The notes below the pieces were generated by a model that saw only the letters and a program-made list of their open reading frames with translations, was not told where the DNA came from and ran no database searches. The position numbers and the translations under genes were made by a program. A DNA stretch of 23,122 nt from a virus. Location of the stretch: positions 1-23,122 of the IMG/VR virus record IMGVR_UViG_3300030333_006346. One strand, 5' to 3'. This document shows, piece by piece, positions 4,146 to 10,424 of the stretch; the first letter of the stretch is position 1; every line of letters begins with the position of its first letter.

Positions 4146-6455
4146 ATGGCTGACATGTCTGAATACGACCAGTTAATGCGTGAGAAGCGTGAAGGTACTT
4201 CAGCGCAATTTCCGCCTCCCGATTACACCAAGCCGTCGTTTTCGATGTTGCCGCCGGAACTTCAACCAAGCGGAGAAGACCCTTTGGCAGGGCTCGGTTT
4301 TGGGGAACTTACTCCTGAGCAGGAAGAGCGTCTAAAGGAAGAAAAGGATCTCGCGTCTGATATAGATCAGATTGGGTACGCGCAAAGGATTCAAGATCGG
4401 GGTGAGCAGCTAAGCTACGCTGGCTTAGCACCAACACTTTCAGGTCAGGTAACTGGTTTTTTTGGTGATCTTCTGTACGCTGGTGGAGCCGGCGCTCGTG
4501 CCCTGATGGGCCAAGAGGGTGCAGGAACTGAAGCTGCCATGGGCGTTGCTGCGGCTGCTTTGCCTTTGATACCAATTGGTTTGCTCGCAAAGTCTGCGAA
4601 AGTATTGGGTAAGTATCCTGAGTCTAAAACAACCAAGGAAACGAGAGACCTGTACCGTAAGTATCAAGATCGTGTCGAGGCTGGTGAGATTACTGGGGAG
4701 CAGGCAGCAAAAGAATTGGCGCCTAAAATGGAGGAGGCGGCCAAATATTTGGTTTCGACGAATAAACCTGTTCGAAAGAATCCCTATTCTGATTGGATTC
4801 CTGAAGATGCTCTTCAAACGCTTCAGGCATATCCCGACACGAAAGCTGCAAATCTTGCCCGTTCGGTCATGCGTCAGCATGTGAATATGGTGAAGATGGG
4901 TAAGATGACTCGTGAGCAGGCGAAGAAAAGTCTTGCGGCTCCAATGAAGTCATACGCAGAGCATGCGGAGCGTCAGGCTGGTGATGTAATGGCCCAGGCG
5001 CGTAGCAAGGCTGCATACGCGACACGCTCCAAGAAAAAGGGTAAAGTTTCCGACGACCCTCGCGCATCGTTTGAGGGCGAGGATCGGGCACTGAAAGCCC
5101 AAGAAAAAAAGGCGGCACAGGAGACTACTGAGGCTCAGCCGAGAGAGTGGGAGAAGACTTATTATTCTCGTGATGCCGAAGGAAAAGTTACTGGTGCTCG
5201 AAAGCTTCGTCCTGGTGCTCGGTTAGATTTAGAGAATCGTAGATCAGAGTGGCGTAGGCTGCCCGCTAAAGTGCGTGCGGAGACTCCTGAACCGAAACTT
5301 ACAGATGCTGACTATTATGACGTTGGTACGGCTCCTAAGCCTTATTTGGAGGGTGCTCGCGGGCAACCTGCTGAACCAAAAAGAGGACCTGAGTACGCGC
5401 ACCAGAAAAAGATTCGTGAGTACGACGAGGCTCAAAAACAAAGATCCCAGCTTGCCGAAGCCTCTTTTGATCCTTTGACTTCAGCGATTCAGCGTGCGGG
5501 CTATGCAACGGAGGATCGTGCTGCCGAGGCCGCGAGGAGGGCTTCTCGCCGTGCTGCGATTAGGGGTGAGCCTAATTGGAACGACAGTGAACTTGCGTTT
5601 ATTCGCGCTCAAGAGAATGTCAGTCCGAATCTTCCGCAGAACGAGGCTCAAGTTAAAGAGTTTCTGTTGGATCTACGCGAAAACAATAAGCGTGTTGTTC
5701 TTAACGATGAAGGTGGATTTGAGATTTTGGACGAGGCTTCTCTACTTAAGGCAGAGGACATGCCTGAAGTTGATCCAGACTTTTTGAAGTCTTTGAAGCA
5801 GGGTAAGCGTGAAGCGAGTGGTCCTGTTCGTAAGGGGCGCAAGCCGAAGCCAACGGAAAAAGTAGATCGTGAAGCTTTGCGTGCCCGTCGTCGTGCTCAG
5901 ATAGCTGAGTCAAAACCAAAAGATGCAAGACCTGCGATGCAGAGGATTCGTGATTTGGAGGAATCTCCTGGTTTCGATCTGGACGCGCAAGAGGCATTTG
6001 AGCGTGAGGTTCGGGAAGAGCAAGCCGCTGCTCGAGGTGGTTTTGTTGGTGACGAGGCCGACTATCTTGATCAGGTTGAAGCCGCGAAGGATCAAGCGAG
6101 TAGGGATCGTCAGTTGCTCGAAGATGAAATGTTTGAGCAGGCTAAGCGCGATTCTTACCCGACAATGTCTGAGCGTGAGGTCTTGGAGAACCTGGACGAA
6201 GTGAAGCGCACATTTAAGGACGATCCTGATGCGATGAAAGAAATTGCTCGCATCGAGCGCGAAGCCCGACGAGGTGACTTATCAGATTTAGACGCAGTAA
6301 AAGCTGAATTTTCTATCGAAGATATGGATACGTTTAAGCAAATTCGTCGAGTTGAGCGAGACGCTGCTAAGCAATCAGCTTTGAGTAAGGAAGAGTATTT
6401 ATACGAAAACCTACCAGCTAAAGTATTAGACGCTCTGGCGAAAAGAATTGAGTAA
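4146..6455 (+). CDS. Large charged, partly repetitive protein; possible internal virion/ejection protein
   Basis: The 769-residue protein has a Pro-rich acidic N-terminus and a Gly/Ala-rich hydrophobic stretch (about 100-152), including GVAAAALPLIPIGLLAKSAK. The remainder is mostly charged, helical Lys/Arg/Glu-rich sequence. Two internal duplications are visible. Residues 175-202 match 247-274 (EITGEQAAKELAPKM versus KMTREQAKKSLAAPM), and two C-terminal units near 686-709 and 718-742 share an F..(D/E)D..(A/T)(M/F)K.I.R.ER(E/D)A pattern. I recognise no family. A long helical protein with one membrane-like segment beside structural genes would fit an internal or ejected virion protein, but this is inference. 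It starts two bases after the previous stop with a weak site (GCGGGAT). Several shadow frames overlap it. Confidence 0.85.
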   Translation: MADMSEYDQLMREKREGTSAQFPPPDYTKPSFSMLPPELQPSGEDPLAGLGFGELTPEQEERLKEEKDLASDIDQIGYAQRIQDRGEQLSYAGLAPTLSGQVTGFFGDLLYAGGAGARALMGQEGAGTEAAMGVAAAALPLIPIGLLAKSAKVLGKYPESKTTKETRDLYRKYQDRVEAGEITGEQAAKELAPKMEEAAKYLVSTNKPVRKNPYSDWIPEDALQTLQAYPDTKAANLARSVMRQHVNMVKMGKMTREQAKKSLAAPMKSYAEHAERQAGDVMAQARSKAAYATRSKKKGKVSDDPRASFEGEDRALKAQEKKAAQETTEAQPREWEKTYYSRDAEGKVTGARKLRPGARLDLENRRSEWRRLPAKVRAETPEPKLTDADYYDVGTAPKPYLEGARGQPAEPKRGPEYAHQKKIREYDEAQKQRSQLAEASFDPLTSAIQRAGYATEDRAAEAARRASRRAAIRGEPNWNDSELAFIRAQENVSPNLPQNEAQVKEFLLDLRENNKRVVLNDEGGFEILDEASLLKAEDMPEVDPDFLKSLKQGKREASGPVRKGRKPKPTEKVDREALRARRRAQIAESKPKDARPAMQRIRDLEESPGFDLDAQEAFEREVREEQAAARGGFVGDEADYLDQVEAAKDQASRDRQLLEDEMFEQAKRDSYPTMSEREVLENLDEVKRTFKDDPDAMKEIARIEREARRGDLSDLDAVKAEFSIEDMDTFKQIRRVERDAAKQSALSKEEYLYENLPAKVLDALAKRIE

Positions 6456-6473
6456 GTTCAGTCATTGAAAAAG

Positions 6474-6482
6474 TGTTATAGT
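6474..6482 (+). promoter_or_regulatory. Candidate extended -10 promoter
   Basis: TGTTATAGT fits an extended -10 element (TGn followed by TATAGT), with no good -35 box at 16-18 bases. A start near 6489 would give a 65-nt leader carrying the two hairpins before the decoration-like gene at 6554. The position, in a 98-base gap between genes, supports a separate transcription unit. Confidence 0.35.
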
Positions 6483-6509
6483 AGTGTCACGCGATTTTGC
6501 GTATTGAAA

Positions 6510-6541
6510 TCCCCTTGAGGGACTGAAACCCCCACGAGGGG
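6510..6541 (+). promoter_or_regulatory. Tandem leader hairpins before the decoration-like gene
   Basis: Two short hairpins follow each other. The first is TCCC-CTTGA-GGGA (6510-6522); the second is CCCC-ACGA-GGGG (6530-6541). The second ends three bases before the ribosome binding site GGAG (6544-6547). They could stabilise the mRNA or gate translation. Confidence 0.45.
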
Positions 6542-6553
6542 CTGGAGAATAAA

Positions 6554-7393
6554 ATGGCTGGTGCAAGATTTAAGCAGACTCAAATTTATCCTGGTGTAAC
6601 CAAGCATCGCTCAAACGCGGTAAAGGTTTACTGTGATGGTGCTGTTGCCGCTAACGATATTATTTCTGTTACCGGTGTACAGGGCGACTTTTTGAAGGTT
6701 TCCAAGGCTGATGGTGACGGGGCGGCTACTCTGAATGAAGGCTTGCTATACGTTGCCGACTACGCGGCTGCAGACGGAGACTACACCCCTGTCGCACTGC
6801 CTTGGAAGCTTGTCGAGAGCGTGGACACTTCAGGCTCTACAATTGGCGCACCTGTTTTCTTGTCTGATACGCCGGGTTCATTCAGTTTGACCCCTGGAAC
6901 TATGGCGACGAAGGTTGGTACGGTCTTGTCTGTTCATGCGTCTACGGGGCAAATCTTGCTTTCGCCTCAAGCCTTTGCTGCTGCTGACGGTATCGCTTAC
7001 GCCGATTCCACATCAGTGGTTCAAGGTTCGGCCCACGACACTGACTTTGAGATCACACAACCTGCGGGAACGTTTCTCACTGACTTGGGTCTCGTTGTCA
7101 CCACAGCGATTGCAGGGTCTTCCGGTACCATTAACATTTCAGCGGGTACCGCTGCCGGTGGGGCTCAAATTTGTGTCGCTGCGGCTCTAATGAGTTCGAA
7201 CACGGCAGTAGACATTGGCTCGGTGCATAGTGTTGCTTCTGGTGCTACAGGCGAGGGTGACGCTGCGCTGACATTTAAGGCAGAATCACCTCTGTACTCA
7301 GCGACTGCTCGTACGATTCACATCCGTCATGCTGCAACCGCTCAAGTTACCGCTGGTGTTGTTCGTCCGTACATTAAGTATCAGTACGCATAA
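6554..7393 (+). CDS. Capsid decoration-like protein (DUF2190-like N-terminal domain)
   Basis: The ATG at 6554 follows GGAG by six bases. The 279-residue product is almost all beta-type, Ala/Gly/Thr/Val-rich. Residues 1-145 carry the pattern of head decoration proteins of DUF2190 type: VYCDGAVAANDIISV, then LNEGLLYVADYAAADGDYTPV, then VGTVLSV and GQILLSP. Residues 146-279 form a second beta-rich domain that I do not recognise, ending VRPYIKYQYA. It has its own candidate promoter, leader hairpins and a strong terminator, so it is probably transcribed alone and abundantly. A role in coating the capsid, or as a head fibre, is inferred. It lies in a different unit from the major capsid gene and a second decoration-like gene. 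Confidence 0.78.
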   Translation: MAGARFKQTQIYPGVTKHRSNAVKVYCDGAVAANDIISVTGVQGDFLKVSKADGDGAATLNEGLLYVADYAAADGDYTPVALPWKLVESVDTSGSTIGAPVFLSDTPGSFSLTPGTMATKVGTVLSVHASTGQILLSPQAFAAADGIAYADSTSVVQGSAHDTDFEITQPAGTFLTDLGLVVTTAIAGSSGTINISAGTAAGGAQICVAAALMSSNTAVDIGSVHSVASGATGEGDAALTFKAESPLYSATARTIHIRHAATAQVTAGVVRPYIKYQYA

Positions 7394-7410
7394 GATAATT
7401 AGACAAAGAA

Positions 7411-7446
7411 AAGCCCCCGGTAGCTTAGGCCATCGGGGGTTTTTTA
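7411..7446. terminator. Strong bidirectional intrinsic terminator
   Basis: CCCCCG (7414-7419) pairs with CGGGGG (7434-7439), with wobble and A-T pairs extending the stem to 7411-7442. Rightward, TTTTTT follows (7440-7445). Leftward, the stem is followed by CTTTTCTTTG. It ends both the rightward decoration-like gene and the long leftward operon, which converge here. Confidence 0.88.
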
Positions 7447-8382
7447 TTATGCGTTGCGAATGAGTTCAGCTTCTCGCTGTCCCGCTTTTTTGAGCGCCAT
7501 CATCATTTCTTCAAACGTCTGTGGGTTGCCGCCCTCTGTTGCAGCAGCAGCATCCGGCTTCATATTCATAAGCTTCATGCCTTCGGGCACGGGCTCTGGT
7601 TCAGGTGTCGGTTCTGGCTCTGGCTCTGGCTCTGGTTGAGGCATAAGGGCCCGAGTCATTGCGAGTGACTGATCTATATCGAACCCGCTTTTCCAAGCCT
7701 TTAGGAAGTTCTCGAAAGCCTCGTCATTTTCGTAGACGTCTGAGGCATGAGTTGTGAGGTATTCCTCGACATTGTCTACCTCACGCTCCGTAATTGCGGC
7801 CTCGAATGATTGTATTTTATTTTGTACTTCCAGATGCTGCTTAATCGCCTCATCCCTGGCCTGGACAGCCTTTTCGAGTTCTTCCCCAAAGCTGGACTTA
7901 ATTTTTTCGTGCTCTGCCTCGGCACGCTCTCTCAACGCTTCGAGTGCTGACTTGTGAGCGACTTTAAGGCTTTCGATCTCTTTTTGTTTCTCGACCATTG
8001 GGTCCACGTCACCGTGGAGCCACTGCATCACCTTTTGCTCTTGTTCTCGTGCCCTGGATAGCGTTCGCTCGGCCTCTCGTCTTTGAGTTGAGAGTTCGTC
8101 GAATTTCTTTTGGTATCCCCGAGCCCAATTTTGGTACTTGGTTTCGAATCCTCGAAGCATCGAACCCTGCATATTTTCGCTGAGTTCGTTGAACCATTGT
8201 TCTTGGCGAAGGCTTTCAAGTTCGCCATTCCAATCGAATACTTCTGGCGCTGGTTCAGAAACATCTTCCACAGGCGCAGCTTCATCCGCTTCGCCAGAAA
8301 CCTCTGCTGTTTCTGCAGCCTCGGACGTTTCGGCAACCTCAGTCTGCTCACCTTCAACGGCTTCGCTATCTTCTTCCCACAT
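7447..8382 (-). CDS. Probable capsid scaffolding protein
   Basis: The 311-residue protein has an extremely acidic N-terminus (1-50) and a long coiled-coil region (about 88-200, for example SLKVAHKSALEALRERAEAE). A helical segment (201-245), a Pro-Glu repeat linker (249-268) and a C-terminal helix (288-311) follow. Scaffolds commonly combine a long helical middle with a short C-terminal helix that binds the shell, and this gene is last in the portal operon. Scaffold proteins guide shell assembly and then leave. The start at 8382 follows the previous stop by one base and uses GAGGG within the preceding gene. There is no visible protease, so maturation cleavage cannot be judged. A tail or internal protein is the alternative. 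Confidence 0.68.
   Translation of the reverse strand: MWEEDSEAVEGEQTEVAETSEAAETAEVSGEADEAAPVEDVSEPAPEVFDWNGELESLRQEQWFNELSENMQGSMLRGFETKYQNWARGYQKKFDELSTQRREAERTLSRAREQEQKVMQWLHGDVDPMVEKQKEIESLKVAHKSALEALRERAEAEHEKIKSSFGEELEKAVQARDEAIKQHLEVQNKIQSFEAAITEREVDNVEEYLTTHASDVYENDEAFENFLKAWKSGFDIDQSLAMTRALMPQPEPEPEPEPTPEPEPVPEGMKLMNMKPDAAAATEGGNPQTFEEMMMALKKAGQREAELIRNA
7591..7640. repeat. GGCTCT-type microsatellite encoding a Pro-Glu repeat
   Basis: Imperfect hexamers of the GGCTCT/GGTTCT type run through this stretch of the plus strand. On the minus strand they encode the Pro-Glu linker (residues about 249-268) of the scaffold-like protein. Slippage could vary the linker length. Confidence 0.75.
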
Positions 8383-8383
8383 A

Positions 8384-8860
8384 CTACATACCCTCTGGCG
8401 GCATCATTTCACCCGGAGGCATCCCCTCTGGCCCTGCGGGTGGCATTCCTCCTGCAGGTGGTCCGCCCATAGCACCGCCTTCACCACGGGCTGCGACCAT
8501 TTCAAGCTGCATAAGGATATCAAAATCTGATGCGATCATGTCTGAAAGTTCTTGTGGTGTCTTACCAGCAAGGTTTGGGATTTGTTGTGCCGCATCATAA
8601 AGAGTTTGTGCTCGTTCTTCGGTGGCGCCCAACGTTTCCATCAACGGTGAGAGGTCGACACCCTCAGTAGCTTCCGCTTCCGCAGCTTCCCCCTCTTGCT
8701 CTTCCATAGCGCCCTCTTCAGCCATTTCAGCACCCTCAGCGGCTTCTGGCGGCGCTTCGGCGCCCACCCCGGCCTCTGCATCGGCAGCGTCAAGCAGTTG
8801 CTTTAGCGCGTCTCTTTGTGCGGCGTCTTCTTCTGGGGACATTGGTTGTTCTGCAGCCAT
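8384..8860 (-). CDS. Hypothetical acidic Ala/Glu-rich protein with a Gly/Pro/Met-rich tail
   Basis: The 158-residue product has an acidic Ala/Glu-rich region (8-70), then a compact helical part (DLSPLMETLGATEERAQTLY and LAGKTPQELSDMIASDFDIL, about 69-118). A Gly/Pro/Met tail of some 30 residues follows. The ATG at 8860 follows AGGATAG at five bases. Its stop is one base from the scaffold-like gene, suggesting coupled translation. The acidic character fits a partner of the scaffold or portal. No family is recognised. Confidence 0.78.
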   Translation of the reverse strand: MAAEQPMSPEEDAAQRDALKQLLDAADAEAGVGAEAPPEAAEGAEMAEEGAMEEQEGEAAEAEATEGVDLSPLMETLGATEERAQTLYDAAQQIPNLAGKTPQELSDMIASDFDILMQLEMVAARGEGGAMGGPPAGGMPPAGPEGMPPGEMMPPEGM

Positions 8861-8878
8861 GGTACTATCCTATTGCAT

Positions 8879-8896
8879 ACTGGTAAGATTACCAGT
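8879..8896. repeat. Near-perfect hairpin in an intercistronic gap
   Basis: ACTGGTAA (8879-8886) and TTACCAGT (8889-8896) are perfectly complementary, with only two bases between them. The site lies in the 43-base gap between the 84-residue gene and the acidic 158-residue gene. It is the longest gap in an otherwise overlapping operon. No T-run follows on the transcribed strand, so it is more likely a processing or stability element, or an operator, than a terminator. Confidence 0.6.
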
Positions 8897-8903
8897 GGGG
8901 TTA

Positions 8904-9158
8904 TTAATTTTGTTCCCGGTATTCCTGAAATAGATCAGGCCTCATTAGTTCGAAAGCAGAATTGATCCCGATCGAACGAATAAATTTATTCGGCACACTA
9001 AGTTGCTCTCCAGTTGTCCGATCTTGAACAACTTTTGCGTCTCTGATTGTATCGTCTTTTACTTCCCGGAGAGACCTGTTTTTTTGTCCTGCGATATGGT
9101 GGGCGTACTCAACGAGTTCGATATCTGATAACAGGCTTTTTTGGCTTGGGTCAGGCAT
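8904..9158 (-). CDS. Hypothetical 84-residue protein
   Basis: The ATG at 9158 overlaps the preceding stop (TGATG), with AGGAA seven bases upstream. A GTG one codon earlier is possible. The protein begins MPDPSQKSLLSDIELVEYAH, is mostly helical and charged, and ends MRPDLFQEYREQN. There are no cysteines, signal peptide or membrane segment. It is translationally coupled to the zinc-ribbon gene. The family is not recognised. Confidence 0.78.
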   Translation of the reverse strand: MPDPSQKSLLSDIELVEYAHHIAGQKNRSLREVKDDTIRDAKVVQDRTTGEQLSVPNKFIRSIGINSAFELMRPDLFQEYREQN

Positions 9159-9619
9159 CACTTATTTCCTGCAAGTTGCGCTGGACTTTTTGTCGGCTTT
9201 CGACCTTCGGCGGTAAGTCTTTTATTGTGCGTTGAAATTTCTTTCATCATTCGATCGTCGAGACCCTTTGATTTTTTTCGTTTCCAACTGTTGTGTTTCA
9301 TGGTCTCGAGTCGATCTGCTTTTTCGGCTGCGTTTTCGCCTTGGATATTGACTCGTTTACCGGGGAAGCGCTCTTCGATTGTTTTGATACAGCGGTCGTA
9401 GTCTTCTTTGGTTTCGGCTTTGCCGAGTACGCCAAAGTCGACTGCGGCGAATGATCCTGGTCCCTGACCATGGATGGCGCATGTGAAGCCTTTGAAACTC
9501 ATCTTGCGCTCGCTACCGCACTCTGGGCAGTCGGGTGGTCCCTCTGAGGTACGGTAGAACACTTCGTACTCAAAGAAGTCACAGCCGGTACATTCGATAT
9601 TGTTTGTTCTAAAACTCAT
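9158..9619 (-). CDS. Zinc-ribbon protein (FmdB-like N-terminus) with a basic C-terminus
   Basis: Residues 10-34 hold two CxxC pairs (Cys10/13 and Cys31/34: ECTGCDFFE and DCPECGSERKMSF). Spacing and hydrophobic pattern resemble FmdB-type ribbons. A Cys47/His50 pair is also present. The rest of the 153 residues is basic and helical, with WKRKKSKGLDDRMMKEIS and a Lys/Pro tail. The ATG at 9619 overlaps the stop of the previous gene (TAATG). It is the second zinc-ribbon protein of the window, here inside the portal operon. Binding to nucleic acid or to a capsid/portal partner is possible but not shown. Confidence 0.82.
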   Translation of the reverse strand: MSFRTNNIECTGCDFFEYEVFYRTSEGPPDCPECGSERKMSFKGFTCAIHGQGPGSFAAVDFGVLGKAETKEDYDRCIKTIEERFPGKRVNIQGENAAEKADRLETMKHNSWKRKKSKGLDDRMMKEISTHNKRLTAEGRKPTKSPAQLAGNK

Positions 9620-10245
9620 TAATCTTTGACGTCCTCATACTCTTCGAACATTCGCTCCCATTCATCGGCCGCCTCTTGTGCTTTACGAACCTTTTCGGGG
9701 TCGGCATAGAAGTCTTGTCTGGCTTTTGCTTTTTTGGCCGATTCCTGGAGGAAATTTATGTAGTCTTGTTCGGCTTCTGCCTGTGTCATTTTTTGCCCCT
9801 CGAACATTCCCGTACCTTCCATACGTTGAGTTATTTCGTCTTCTATTTGATCGGGGTCTACGTCTCCGTGGATTTTTGGGTCCAAACCGTATTTCTCACG
9901 CAATTCACCTCCCACGTCACCGTAAAATTTATCTTCTGGACCTACGGTATATTTTTCGTCCGCAGCCTGAAAGAACTTCTCGACGGCATCTTTACCGGCG
10001 TCACCGGTGTCATCTTCCATCGGCGGAAAAAATGATGGTCGTGGCTTGTCGATCTTTGCTGCGTGCTCGTCTTGTGCTTGTCGCTTTAGACTGTCGAGTT
10101 TTGTGGCGATATCAGGTTTTTGACGTTGTTGGATAGCCAAGTCATACTTAAGCTTTTGAGATTTCGTTTTGACCCCCGCTGGGCGTTGGATTGTTCCAGT
10201 ACCTTCGGGCCCACCAGTCAACTTGTATGTCTTTTTGTCACTCAT
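9619..10245 (-). CDS. Hypothetical 208-residue charged protein
   Basis: The product is charged throughout and probably mixed helix and disorder. The N-terminus (MSDKKTYKLTGGPEG) is Lys/Gly-rich, the middle holds acidic and aromatic stretches, and the C-terminus is helical (AKKAKARQDFYADPEKVRKA). Its ATG at 10245 sits in an ATGA overlap with the 60-residue gene before it. It is downstream of the portal gene. There is no cysteine motif or membrane segment, and the family is not recognised. A role in head completion or assembly is inferred only from position. Confidence 0.8.
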   Translation of the reverse strand: MSDKKTYKLTGGPEGTGTIQRPAGVKTKSQKLKYDLAIQQRQKPDIATKLDSLKRQAQDEHAAKIDKPRPSFFPPMEDDTGDAGKDAVEKFFQAADEKYTVGPEDKFYGDVGGELREKYGLDPKIHGDVDPDQIEDEITQRMEGTGMFEGQKMTQAEAEQDYINFLQESAKKAKARQDFYADPEKVRKAQEAADEWERMFEEYEDVKD

Positions 10246-10424
10246 TTCTTTTTCTTCCCGAAGGGCACGGTGAGTTTAACGCCTGCTTTTTGCTTTGGAA
10301 TGTTAGCTGACAAAGTAAGGGATGCGTTTCCAATAGGGATTCGAACACCTTGTTTGGTGATGTACTGTCGGATTGATTCTCTTTTTGCGCCTGGTGTGTA
10401 ACTTTTTTTCTTTTCGTCACTCAT
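10242..10424 (-). CDS. Hypothetical 60-residue basic protein
   Basis: The gene starts in a TAATG overlap with the portal stop. Its GGAGAAG ribbosome site lies in the last codons of the portal gene, and its own TGA overlaps the next ATG. The product is basic, with probable beta strands (GVRIPIGNASLTLSANI) and a Lys-rich end. Its N-terminus (MSDEKKKSYTPG) resembles that of the following gene (MSDKKTYKLTGG). The tight coupling on both sides supports a real gene despite its length. Confidence 0.75.
   Translation of the reverse strand: MSDEKKKSYTPGAKRESIRQYITKQGVRIPIGNASLTLSANIPKQKAGVKLTVPFGKKKK

Noticed and set aside
9676-10136. Rightward frames of 119 and 152 codons over the 208-residue gene
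   Set aside because: They are antisense to an operon gene with overlaps on both sides. The translations are rich in Phe, Leu and Cys, typical of the antisense of charged helical proteins.
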